This document shows, piece after piece, positions 57,806 to 64,000 of a DNA stretch of 64,000 bases (within the stretch, counting starts at the first letter, position 1; every line of letters begins with the position of its first letter). The notes beneath the pieces were generated by a model. That model did not search any database and had not been told where the DNA came from. It saw only the letters and a program-made list of their open reading frames with translations. The position numbers and the translations under genes were made by a program. Source of the stretch: Allofournierella massiliensis. Lineage in GTDB: Bacteria > Bacillota > Clostridia > Oscillospirales > Ruminococcaceae. Where the stretch lies: contig NZ_SLUM01000009.1 of the NCBI RefSeq assembly GCF_004345265.1, forward strand, positions 62,001 through 126,000, given 5' to 3'.

Positions 57806-58360
57806 ATGAAACGTTTGATTTCTATTCTGCTGGCCGGTGTGCTGGCTGCCGGGCTGGTGGGCTGCGCCTCCTCCGGCGCGGATTCCGCCGCCAGCCATAC
57901 CCCCGCGGACTACACCGCCGCTCTGGCGGACAGCCGCACCGAGGAGGACAACAGCAACTACACCATCTTCACGCTGGAGGATGGCAGCTACACCGCCAGC
58001 AAGGGCTACGCCGAGCATCTGGACTCGGAGGCCATTGCCAGCCAGGGCCAGATGAGCCTGGAGGTGCTGGGCCTTGCTGCCGAGGATGTACAGAGCGCCG
58101 CATACAGCGTGTCGCTGATGAACGTGAAGGCCTACGGCGTGGCCATTGTGAAGCCCGCCGAGGGCAAGACCGATGCGGTAAAGGAAGCCCTTTCCGGCTT
58201 CATCGAGGCTCAGAAGTCCGCGCAGGAGAATTATCTGGCCGACCAGTACGCCATCGCCAAGGCCGCCAAGCTGGAAACTTTGAAATCCGGTGAAGTAGTG
58301 CTGGTGATGTGTGAAAATCAGGACCAGGTGTTCCAGAGCATCGAGACCGCGCTGAAATAA
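57806..58360 (+). CDS. DUF4358-like lipoprotein
   Basis: A 184-aa lipoprotein with signal MKRLISILLAGVLAAG and lipobox LVGCA. The body (YTAALADSRTEEDN, LEVLGLAAEDVQSAAYSVSLMNVKAYGVAIVKP, FIEAQKSAQENYLADQYAIA) fits DUF4358, a family of Firmicute lipoproteins with no known role. AAAGGAG precedes the ATG. It lies between the Lrp-type regulator and a terminator. Function unknown. Confidence 0.8.
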   Translation: MKRLISILLAGVLAAGLVGCASSGADSAASHTPADYTAALADSRTEEDNSNYTIFTLEDGSYTASKGYAEHLDSEAIASQGQMSLEVLGLAAEDVQSAAYSVSLMNVKAYGVAIVKPAEGKTDAVKEALSGFIEAQKSAQENYLADQYAIAKAAKLETLKSGEVVLVMCENQDQVFQSIETALK

Positions 58361-58373
58361 CCCAATGAAAACA

Positions 58374-58421
58374 GCTCCGGCCCGCAATTCCCTTTTAAAA
58401 GGGACGCGGGCCGGAGCCTTT
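58374..58421. terminator. Terminator after the DUF4358 gene
   Basis: GCTCCGGCCCGC (58374-58385) and GCGGGCCGGAGC (58406-58417), with an inner TCCC/GGGA stem and TTTT. It serves the convergent small gene as well. Confidence 0.85.
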
Positions 58422-58431
58422 TGTTTGCGAA

Positions 58432-58593
58432 TCAGCCGCTGTTTTTCTGAATATAGATACGCAGCGCCTGGATCATCAGCAGCAGAACCCTGATGCTCAG
58501 CACCAGCACCGCCACACCCAGCGCCACCAGCGCCAGATTTACCAGCACCATCAGCCAGCTGAAAATCGCGCCGATTCCAAAACCAATGGACAT
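58432..58593 (-). CDS. 53-aa single- or two-helix membrane protein
   Basis: A short gene starting ATG at 58593 with AAAGGGAGG 10 bases upstream and ending TGA at 58434-58432. The product MSIGFGIGAIFSWLMVLVNL is followed by a long hydrophobic run rich in Leu and Val, then a basic end (RIYIQKN). It likely spans the membrane once or twice. A TATGAT -10 sits ~50 bp upstream on the same strand, with a weak -35. The ribosome site, promoter and shared terminator argue that it is real. No family recognised; toxin-like or regulatory membrane peptides are possible. Confidence 0.65.
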   Translation of the reverse strand: MSIGFGIGAIFSWLMVLVNLALVALGVAVLVLSIRVLLLMIQALRIYIQKNSG

Positions 58594-58670
58594 GGAACAC
58601 TTCCTCCCTTTCTTTTCAAATCGCTGTTTTTCCCATCATACCATAAAGCGATAAAGAGCAAAAGCCTGCA

Positions 58671-58699
58671 TTGCCCGCCGGACAAAAGTTTGTTATAAT
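58671..58699 (+). promoter_or_regulatory. Promoter of the GT2 gene
   Basis: -35 TTGCCC (58671-58676), 17 bp, perfect -10 TATAAT (58694-58699). Confidence 0.75.
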
Positions 58700-58743
58700 G
58701 GCAGATGAATCAACAATACAAAAGAGAAAGGCGGTTTTCGCCA

Positions 58744-59733
58744 ATGAAAGCCACTGTGGTGATCCCCAACCTGAACGGGGCCGGCTGGCTGCGGGATTCC
58801 ATCGAATCCGTCTGGGCCCAGACCATGCAGGATTTTGAACTGATCGTCATCGACAACGCCTCCACCGACGAAAGTCTGGAGATTGCCCGCAGCTATGTGG
58901 GCCGGGAAAACTATACCCTCATTGAAAACGACCACAACACCGGATTCTCCTACGCGGTGAATCAGGGCATCCGGGCCGCAAAGGGCGAGTTCGTGGCTCT
59001 GTTCAACAACGATGCCTTTGCCGAGCCGGACTGGCTGGAAAACCTGATTCGTGCCGCCGAGGCCGACGAGCGCATCTTCGCAGTAAGCAGCCTGATGATC
59101 CGCCACTTCGAGCGGGAGCTGGCAGACGACGCGGGCGACTATGTGACCATTCTGGGCTTTGCCTGCAAGCGGGGCGACGGCATGAAGGCCAGCCGTTACA
59201 CCAAGCCCTGCCGGGTGTTCTCCGCCTGTGGCGGCGCGGCCCTCTACCGCAAGCGCATTCTGGACGAAATCGGCCTGTTTGACGAAAACTTCTTCGCCTA
59301 TTACGAGGACGTGGACATCAGCTGGCGAGCCAACAGTCTGGGCTATAAAAACGTCTACTGCCCCACCGCCAAATGCTACCACATCTGCGGCGCCACCACC
59401 GGCGCGGTGCGCTACAACCCCTTCAAGAGCATCCAGAGCGGGCGCAACAGCATTCTGCTGCCCTACAAAAACATGCCCATTCTGATGTTTATTCTGAACA
59501 TCCTGCCGCTGGCGGCGGGCTATCTGCTCAAGGCCGCCATGTTCCGGCTGCGGGGCTTCGGCCCGGCCTACGGGCAGGGCTTCAAAGAGGCGCTGAAGGT
59601 GATGGGCAAGCTGGAAAAGCCGAAATTTCGCTTCAAAAACCTGCCCAACTACGTGTTTATCGAGCTGTGGCTCATTGCGGACACCTTCCGCTACATCGTC
59701 TACCGGGTGCAGCGGGCCTTCCACATTCAATAA
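58744..59733 (+). CDS. Glycosyltransferase family 2, rhamnosyltransferase-like
   Basis: A 329-aa GT2 enzyme starting MKATVVIPNLNGAGWL; an ATG at 58705 lies at the predicted transcription start and is rejected. Motifs are IDNASTDES (GT2 D-x-S), LFNNDAFAEPDWLE (metal site) and FFAYYEDVDISWRANSLGYK (the E-D-x-D-x2-R acceptor-site motif of rhamnosyl-type transferases). A hydrophobic stretch near 255-275 may anchor it to the membrane. It adds a sugar to a surface glycan precursor. Alone in its transcription unit. Confidence 0.9.
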   Translation: MKATVVIPNLNGAGWLRDSIESVWAQTMQDFELIVIDNASTDESLEIARSYVGRENYTLIENDHNTGFSYAVNQGIRAAKGEFVALFNNDAFAEPDWLENLIRAAEADERIFAVSSLMIRHFERELADDAGDYVTILGFACKRGDGMKASRYTKPCRVFSACGGAALYRKRILDEIGLFDENFFAYYEDVDISWRANSLGYKNVYCPTAKCYHICGATTGAVRYNPFKSIQSGRNSILLPYKNMPILMFILNILPLAAGYLLKAAMFRLRGFGPAYGQGFKEALKVMGKLEKPKFRFKNLPNYVFIELWLIADTFRYIVYRVQRAFHIQ

Positions 59734-59740
59734 GCGCTTT

Positions 59741-59770
59741 TCCCCTCGGCGTTCGCCGGGGGGATTTTTT
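59741..59770 (+). terminator. Terminator after the GT2 gene
   Basis: TCCCCTCGGC-GTTC-GCCGGGGGGA, a 10-bp stem with one G-U pair and a T run. Confidence 0.85.
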
Positions 59771-59796
59771 TGCTCCTTTTTCACCCGCCGGGAAAA

Positions 59797-59814
59797 TGAC
59801 AAAAATATTTGTCA
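59797..59814. promoter_or_regulatory. Palindromic operator 1 of the XRE operon
   Basis: TGACAA-N6-TTGTCA, perfect, upstream of the -35. Confidence 0.75.
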
Positions 59815-59821
59815 AAAGCAA

Positions 59822-59850
59822 TTGACAACGATCCTTGTCATTGCTATACT
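59822..59850 (+). promoter_or_regulatory. Promoter of the XRE-DUF3169-CPBP operon
   Basis: Perfect -35 TTGACA (59822-59827), 17 bp, -10 TATACT (59845-59850). It is overlapped by operator 2 and followed by operator 3. Confidence 0.85.
59823..59840. promoter_or_regulatory. Palindromic operator 2 of the XRE operon
   Basis: TGACAA-N6-TTGTCA, perfect, covering the -35 box. Confidence 0.8.
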
Positions 59851-59855
59851 GATAA

Positions 59856-59873
59856 TGACAAAGATGCTTGTCA
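59856..59873. promoter_or_regulatory. Palindromic operator 3 of the XRE operon
   Basis: TGACAA-N6-TTGTCA, perfect, at the transcription start. Confidence 0.8.
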
Positions 59874-59917
59874 TTACGACAGGAATCTTTTGTAACACAG
59901 CAAAGGAGGTCGAGGCT

Positions 59918-60130
59918 ATGCCGCTGGGAAATCGGCTCAAGGAGCTGCGGGCGGCCAAGTCGCTGAATCAGCAGCAGCTGGGGCAGCTGGTGGGGGCGTC
60001 CCGCCAGACCATCAGCCTGATCGAGCGGGGGGATTACAATCCCTCCATCACGCTGGCGCTGCGCATTGCCCAGGTATTCGAAACGCCTGTGGAAGAGGTC
60101 TTTTATCTGACGGGGGAGGAAGAGCAATGA
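59918..60130 (+). CDS. XRE-family helix-turn-helix regulator (small)
   Basis: A 70-aa Cro/C1-type protein that is all HTH: NRLKELRAAKSLNQQQLGQL, then SRQTISLIERGDYNPSITLA as recognition helix and turn, and FETPVEEVFYL. It is typical of the short regulators paired with DUF3169 membrane proteins. AAAGGAGGT precedes the ATG. Three TGACAA-N6-TTGTCA palindromes cover its promoter, almost certainly its own operators. Its stop overlaps the DUF3169 start (ATGA). Confidence 0.93.
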   Translation: MPLGNRLKELRAAKSLNQQQLGQLVGASRQTISLIERGDYNPSITLALRIAQVFETPVEEVFYLTGEEEQ

Positions 60131-60891
60131 AACCGAAAACCGAGAAAAAGAGCAGCTGGGTCTATGTGAAATTTGCGTTGATCGTCGTGGTGGCCGGGCT
60201 GTTTGGCGCAGCATGCAACATGATTACCGGAACCAATTTTGAGAGTTTTTCCCATCTTGGGGACTCTCTGAGCCGGGGGCTTTACGGTGCAGGCGTTCCG
60301 CTGCTGGCCTGCGGAATGCTTCTGGCCATTGCCGCCACCGGCCTGTATCTGGCGGCCAAAAAGCCCATGGCCCGGGCCGATGAGGACGACGAAGCCTACG
60401 AGCAGGCCAACCGCCGGCTCTGCCTGTCCATGATTCTGACCACCCTGGGCTTCCCCTGGTTCATGCTGACCATGGGTCTTTGCTTTTCCCCCGCCATGCA
60501 GGAGGAAAACCTCGCGCTCACCGGGCTGGGGTTGCTGCTTCTGATTGCTCAGCTGGTCTGGTTCTCTGCTCTGCAGGCCATCGTGATCAGCGCCACCAAA
60601 AAACTGTTCCCGGAAAAGCGGGGCAACGTGTTCGACACCAAGTTCCAGAAGGACTGGTACGCCAGCTGCGACGAGGCCGAACAGAAAACCATCGGTGATT
60701 GCAGCTATTTCACCTTCCGGATCATGAACATCCTTTATCCCATCGTCATGGTGGCGCTGTTCATGGTCGGGTCCACCTGGACCATCAGCGCCCTGTGGTT
60801 CGTACTGCTGGGCGGACTGTGGCTGGTGCAGACTCTCGCTTATCAGCTACGCTGCTACTGGCTGCAGCACGTAAAATCCCACCGTTCCTGA
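60127..60891 (+). CDS. DUF3169-family membrane protein
   Basis: A 254-aa protein with six TM helices. NVFDTKFQKDWYASCDEAEQK, between TM4 and TM5, is the DUF3169 signature region. These proteins are usually encoded right after a small XRE regulator, as here, in Firmicutes. Function is unknown, possibly linked to antimicrobial-peptide response. Coupled to the XRE gene by a 4-base overlap and followed by the CPBP protease 16 bp later. Confidence 0.85.
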   Translation: MKPKTEKKSSWVYVKFALIVVVAGLFGAACNMITGTNFESFSHLGDSLSRGLYGAGVPLLACGMLLAIAATGLYLAAKKPMARADEDDEAYEQANRRLCLSMILTTLGFPWFMLTMGLCFSPAMQEENLALTGLGLLLLIAQLVWFSALQAIVISATKKLFPEKRGNVFDTKFQKDWYASCDEAEQKTIGDCSYFTFRIMNILYPIVMVALFMVGSTWTISALWFVLLGGLWLVQTLAYQLRCYWLQHVKSHRS

Positions 60892-60907
60892 GAAAGGAGA
60901 ACTGACA

Positions 60908-61975
60908 ATGAAAACCAACTGGACCGCTGTCGAAAAACGGCAGCTTGTGATTTTTGCCCTGGTGGCCTTCGCCCTGCCCTATCTGCTGGGCATTCTGATG
61001 GGCTTTGCCTACCATGCAGGCAGCAACGTGAAGGTCTTCCCCTCGGCCCAGATGTTCTACCCCGCCGCCGGAGCGATTCTGGCCCTCCTGCTCACCCGCA
61101 GGGAGGACAAAACCCTTCCCCGCAAATTCTATTTCTGTTTCCTTGCCGTGACGGCGCTCATGGCCCTGTGCGCCATTGCCAGCGCCATCGCCCCTTCCCT
61201 GCCCTGGGAGGGCGTCAGCAATGGCGTCATCATGGCGGGCAGCGTACTGTGCTGGGTCTTTTACTTTGCCGACGGCAAAGCCCGCCGCACCGCCTGGGGA
61301 CTGCGGCTCAACCGCTGGGTATTCGCTGCGTTTGCGGTGTTCGTGGTGCTCTACGTTGCACGGCTAGCTCTGCTCAGCGGGCTGATGGTTCTGATCGACC
61401 CGTCCCTGGCTGCCAGCGAAAGCAGCAGCGGCGTCACCCCGCTGTATTTCACCATCATGCTGGTGAGCATGCCGCTGAACTTTCTGCTGGTGTACACCGC
61501 CTTTTTCGGGGAGGAGTACGGTTGGCGCGGCTTTTTGCAGCCCCTTCTGCAAAAGCGCTTCGGCCTGCGGGGCGGCATTCTGGTGCTGGGCGTGGCATGG
61601 GGGCTGTGGCATCTGCCCATCAACATCTTCTTTTACAGCCCGAATACCTGGGGTCTGAGCGTGCTGAATCAGGTTGTGCTCTGCATCTGTTACAGCGTAT
61701 TCTTCGGCTTTGCCTACATGAAAACCAGAAGCATCTGGGCGCCGGTGCTGATCCACTTTTTCAACAACAACGCCATTACCCTGTTCGCCGATCCCAATGC
61801 CATCCAGAATCAGGTTCTGGACTGGACCAGTGTGCTGCTGGGCTTTGTGGCGCTGGCGGTGCTGTATCTGCCCTTCTTCGCGTCCAAAGTGTTCCGCAGC
61901 GGGCCGGTGGTGGAGCTGCCTTTCCCGGCAGAGGCGCAGCCCACCGAAGCCGCACAGCCTGAAACGGCTGAATAA
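60908..61975 (+). CDS. CPBP-family intramembrane metalloprotease
   Basis: A 355-aa protein with eight or more TM helices. The CPBP/ABI motifs are intact: motif 1 FFGEEYGWRGFL with the two Glu, motif 2 WGLWHLPIN with His, and motif 3 LIHFFNNNA with His/Asn. Such proteases process prenylated or membrane peptides and are frequent in bacteriocin immunity. AAAGGAGAACTGACA precedes the ATG. In this operon it may give self-immunity or regulate envelope stress. A Pro/Glu/Ala-rich tail follows the last helix. Confidence 0.92.
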   Translation: MKTNWTAVEKRQLVIFALVAFALPYLLGILMGFAYHAGSNVKVFPSAQMFYPAAGAILALLLTRREDKTLPRKFYFCFLAVTALMALCAIASAIAPSLPWEGVSNGVIMAGSVLCWVFYFADGKARRTAWGLRLNRWVFAAFAVFVVLYVARLALLSGLMVLIDPSLAASESSSGVTPLYFTIMLVSMPLNFLLVYTAFFGEEYGWRGFLQPLLQKRFGLRGGILVLGVAWGLWHLPINIFFYSPNTWGLSVLNQVVLCICYSVFFGFAYMKTRSIWAPVLIHFFNNNAITLFADPNAIQNQVLDWTSVLLGFVALAVLYLPFFASKVFRSGPVVELPFPAEAQPTEAAQPETAE

Positions 61976-61989
61976 CACTGTTTTTCCCC

Positions 61990-62019
61990 GCGGGGGTGCA
62001 TTGCCACCCCCGCGCTTTT
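61990..62019 (+). terminator. Terminator after the CPBP gene
   Basis: GCGGGGGTG-CATTGC-CACCCCCGC with a T run. The next promoter overlaps it. Confidence 0.85.
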
Positions 62020-62029
62020 TTGCTATAAT
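62001..62029 (+). promoter_or_regulatory. Promoter of the lysO genes, inside the terminator
   Basis: -35 TTGCCA (62001-62006) lies in the terminator loop and arm; 17 bp on is the extended -10 TGCTATAAT (TATAAT 62024-62029). Confidence 0.7.
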
Positions 62030-62063
62030 AGGGAGAAGTTTCGCGAACTGGAGGGAACCGTTT

Positions 62064-62351
62064 GTGGATGTAATCCTGATCATGTGCCTCGGAGTGCTGG
62101 TGGGCAACCGCTTTTTCCCCAGGCAGTATAAAAAGCTGTGTGAACGGCTCCAGGTGGTGTGCACGCTGGCGCTGATCTTCTGTATGGGCACCATGCTGGG
62201 CCAGCGGCCCGGCTTTTTGCAGGAGCTGGGTCAGCTGGGCCTGCAGAGCCTGGTATTCTGCCTGATTCCGGTGGCCTTTTCGGTGGTCTTTGTGTATCTG
62301 CTCACCTGCCGTTTCATGAACGGGCGGGAAAAGCGCAACAAGCGGAGGTAA
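62064..62351 (+). CDS. LysO exporter, N-terminal subunit (DUF340)
   Basis: A 95-aa membrane protein with three helices, read from a GTG at 62064 behind GGAGGG. ILIMCLGVLVGNRFFP at the start and LIFCMGTMLGQRPGF in the middle are the N-terminal half of LysO/YbjE, the lysine exporter. In this lineage the exporter is split and the other half follows 7 bp later. The leader is only ~30 bases, so there is no room for a lysine riboswitch. Confidence 0.85.
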   Translation: MDVILIMCLGVLVGNRFFPRQYKKLCERLQVVCTLALIFCMGTMLGQRPGFLQELGQLGLQSLVFCLIPVAFSVVFVYLLTCRFMNGREKRNKRR

Positions 62352-62358
62352 GCGGCCC

Positions 62359-62958
62359 ATGGTAATTTTAGCGGTAATCGCCCTTGTGGGCGGCGTTGTT
62401 TACGGTCTTTCCGGGCTGGAGGTTCCTCTGCTGACTCTGCTCACCGACCATTCGGATCTGGTGCTGTATCTGCTCATGTTTCTGGTGGGCATCAGCATCG
62501 GCATGCACGAGGGTATCTGGGCCAAGATCAAGCAGTACCACATCAAAGCCTTTCTCATTCCCATCGGCATCATTCTGGGCTCGCTGATTGGCGGCGCGGT
62601 ATGCGCCCCGCTGCTGGGCTTTTCGGTGGAGCAGGGCACCATGGTGGCAAGCGGCCTGGGCTGGTACAGTCTGGCCGGCGTGACCATCGGCAATCTGGCC
62701 GGGGCGCAGCTGGGCAGCATTGCCTTTTTGAGCAACCTGATGCGTGAGATCATCTCCTTCTTCCTGATCCCGCCCATCTCCCGCCGCCTGAACTACTACA
62801 CCTGCATCGCCCCCGCTGCCGCCACCAGCGAGGACACCACCCTCTCGATGATGATCCGCTTCACCGACGAGGAAACCGTGGTGCTGTCGGTGTTCAACGG
62901 GGTGGTCTGCTCGGCCGCAGTGCCGCCGCTCATCTCGCTGTGCGCGGCGCTCTTCTGA
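62359..62958 (+). CDS. lysO: LysO family lysine exporter, C-terminal subunit
   Basis: A 199-aa membrane protein with ~5 helices. GLGWYSLAGVTIGNLAGAQLGS (around 97-118) and AAATSEDTTLSMM are the hallmark of LysO (YbjE). These contain the conserved acidic and polar residues needed for transport. It exports lysine and its toxic analogue thialysine. GCGGAGG, overlapping the end of the N-terminal gene, is its ribosome site. It is fused with the preceding half in E. coli. Confidence 0.92.
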   Translation: MVILAVIALVGGVVYGLSGLEVPLLTLLTDHSDLVLYLLMFLVGISIGMHEGIWAKIKQYHIKAFLIPIGIILGSLIGGAVCAPLLGFSVEQGTMVASGLGWYSLAGVTIGNLAGAQLGSIAFLSNLMREIISFFLIPPISRRLNYYTCIAPAAATSEDTTLSMMIRFTDEETVVLSVFNGVVCSAAVPPLISLCAALF

Positions 62959-62985
62959 ATTTCTTCGGGTTTCGACACAAAAAGA

Positions 62986-63035
62986 ACCGGGCCGGAACGC
63001 TGGCATTTCGCTGGTCGTTCCGGCCCGGTGTTTTT
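62986..63035. terminator. Bidirectional terminator after lysO
   Basis: A perfect 14-bp stem, ACCGGGCCGGAACG / CGTTCCGGCCCGGT, with a T run. It lies between convergent genes. Confidence 0.88.
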
Positions 63036-63040
63036 TCTGT

Positions 63041-64000
63041 TTATTCCTTTTCGCCAAAGCCCAGAGCGGAGAAATCCACCTTCACCGGCACATGATCCGG
63101 CGAGTAGATCATCTTGCCCCGCCAGACCGAGGCCGGCAGCGGCTCCACCGGCTGTTCCACCGGCTCCTGGGGTGTTTCGGTGGGCTCCTGCGGCGGGCAG
63201 GGTTCCTCTTTCGGCGGATAGACTCCGCTTTCCGGCGCGGCAGTCCAGTCCTGCTCTGCCGAAGGTGCGGGCTGCTGCTCCTGCGCCGGGGCCGCGGGGG
63301 CGGTATCCGGTGCGGCAGGCTGCTCGGTCTGCTGCGCTTCAAACGCCCTGTTCTCCTCCAGCGCGGCCAGCAGTTCCTCCTCGGTGAGCGCCCCCTGATC
63401 CGGGTGCTCAAATCCGCTGAATCCGTTCATCTGCGGGGCAGCCTGCGGCTCCGCTCCATCTGCCGTCGGCTCCTGTGCGGGCAGGCGCAGCTCCTGCGCC
63501 ACCCGCTCCATGGCCGAGCAGTCTGCAGGCAGGTCGGTCATGCTGTGGCCATAGTGGGCGAACAACACCTGACGCTCCCCATCCACCACCAGCGTAAGGG
63601 GCAGCTGATGGCGCTCGTTTTTCGCGGGGGAATAGCCCTCCTGCCGGGCCTGCTTGATAATACGCATGCCCTCCAGCGAGTAGCAGCGCAGCATTCCCTG
63701 CTTCTGGGGAATCTGGAAGTAATCGTACAGCGCGCCCTCTGCGTCGCAAATCAGCTCAAAGGGCAGCGAGCCTTTGGGCGCAACCCGGGCAATGGCCTCC
63801 GGCCGGGAACGCACCACACAGGCCAGTCGGACGCTGCGCAGCGCATAGATGGTCTCCAGATACTGGGTGATGAAATGCCGGGTGATGGGATGCCCGAAGT
63901 TGGGCAGAAACACCATGAGCACCGGGCCATCCTGCTGCAAAAAGCCGGAAAAGCTCTTCTGGGGCTCGTAGGGGGTGTCGTAGGAAAACGCCGGGAGCTT
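63041..64000 (-). CDS. Peroxiredoxin/thioredoxin-fold protein without catalytic Cys, partial
   Basis: The frame is open from the window edge to a stop at 63041; the start lies outside. The first visible ~150 residues have an AhpC/TSA-like fold: VLMVFLPNFGHPITRHF, then ACVVRSRPEAIARV and FELICDAEGALYDYF. Where relatives have F-x-C-P-x-C at the redox site, this protein has FGHPITR, so no peroxidatic cysteine. A ~130-residue tail rich in Pro, Glu, Gln and Ala follows, ending KMIYSPDHVPVKVDF. The role is likely non-redox, perhaps binding. Upstream context is missing. Confidence 0.75.
   Translation of the reverse strand, partial: KLPAFSYDTPYEPQKSFSGFLQQDGPVLMVFLPNFGHPITRHFITQYLETIYALRSVRLACVVRSRPEAIARVAPKGSLPFELICDAEGALYDYFQIPQKQGMLRCYSLEGMRIIKQARQEGYSPAKNERHQLPLTLVVDGERQVLFAHYGHSMTDLPADCSAMERVAQELRLPAQEPTADGAEPQAAPQMNGFSGFEHPDQGALTEEELLAALEENRAFEAQQTEQPAAPDTAPAAPAQEQQPAPSAEQDWTAAPESGVYPPKEEPCPPQEPTETPQEPVEQPVEPLPASVWRGKMIYSPDHVPVKVDFSALGFGEKE

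Noticed and set aside
61976-62063. Possible lysine riboswitch in front of the lysine exporter genes
   Set aside because: The promoter lies inside the preceding terminator and leaves a leader of only about 30 bases, too short for the L-box.
1-64000. Mobile element, prophage or tRNA-linked island
   Set aside because: No transposase, integrase, phage structural gene, tRNA or flanking direct repeat was seen; variable features are limited to the glycan cluster, the truncated GT and the lipoprotein array.

Overview
The window is about 64 kb of GC-rich DNA (roughly 60% by eye) packed with genes. Strong GGAGG-type ribosome binding sites, sigma-A promoters, a T-box leader, a BglG/LicT antitermination leader, OmpR-type two-component systems and a SpoIIQ-like protein all point to a Firmicute. 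The base composition and gene content suggest a gut Oscillospiraceae/Ruminococcaceae relative (Faecalibacterium/Subdoligranulum/Gemmiger-like); that placement is inference. I see no rRNA, tRNA, CRISPR, insertion sequence or prophage.

Left part (1-15.9 kb). A minus-strand operon of surface-sugar genes (FAD oxidoreductase cut by the window edge, GT2 glycosyltransferase, sugar isomerase, NAD epimerase) reads leftward from a good promoter at 3269-3297. Divergent from it is a two-component system, then a c-di-GMP phosphodiesterase, then a textbook RAT/terminator leader controlling a BglG-family antiterminator and a glucose-type PTS EIICBA. After that come a SpoIIQ-like M23 protein on the minus strand with a sporulation-type promoter, the pseudouridine-degradation pair psuK-psuG, and a truncated glycosyltransferase remnant.

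Centre (15.9-44.2 kb). The main content is a ~20.5-kb minus-strand operon, 36469 down to 15907. It encodes most of a GDP-sugar-type legionaminic acid pathway: legB, legC, ptmE-like, legG, legI and legF. Interleaved are two Gfo/Idh/MocA oxidoreductases, an SH3-tailed metallophosphatase, a DUF2142 protein, two copies of a two-gene membrane module (a ~210-aa protein plus a ~675-aa GT-C-like protein), a YfhO-like protein and a split ThrE exporter. A divergent plus-strand operon (36771-41939) carries an MBOAT acyltransferase, an SGNH/DltD-like partner, a sialyltransferase-like GT and a Wzx-type flippase. The two operons share a 74-bp divergent promoter region that holds a 23-bp tandem repeat. An N-acetyl sugar amidotransferase at 43007 probably modifies the nonulosonic acid further. 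Together these genes look like synthesis, export, acylation and attachment of a legionaminic-acid-containing surface glycan.

Right part (44.2-64 kb). A T-box-controlled MetNIQ-type ABC importer is followed by a MATE transporter, a second two-component system with four tandem paralogous lipoproteins downstream, a permuted-papain-like protein, a GNAT acetyltransferase, HflX, an Lrp-type regulator, a DUF4358 lipoprotein, a 53-aa membrane protein and a GT2 enzyme. Then comes an XRE regulator with three perfect palindromic operators, followed by a DUF3169 protein and a CPBP protease, a split lysine exporter (LysO), and a peroxiredoxin-fold protein without its cysteine that runs off the window.
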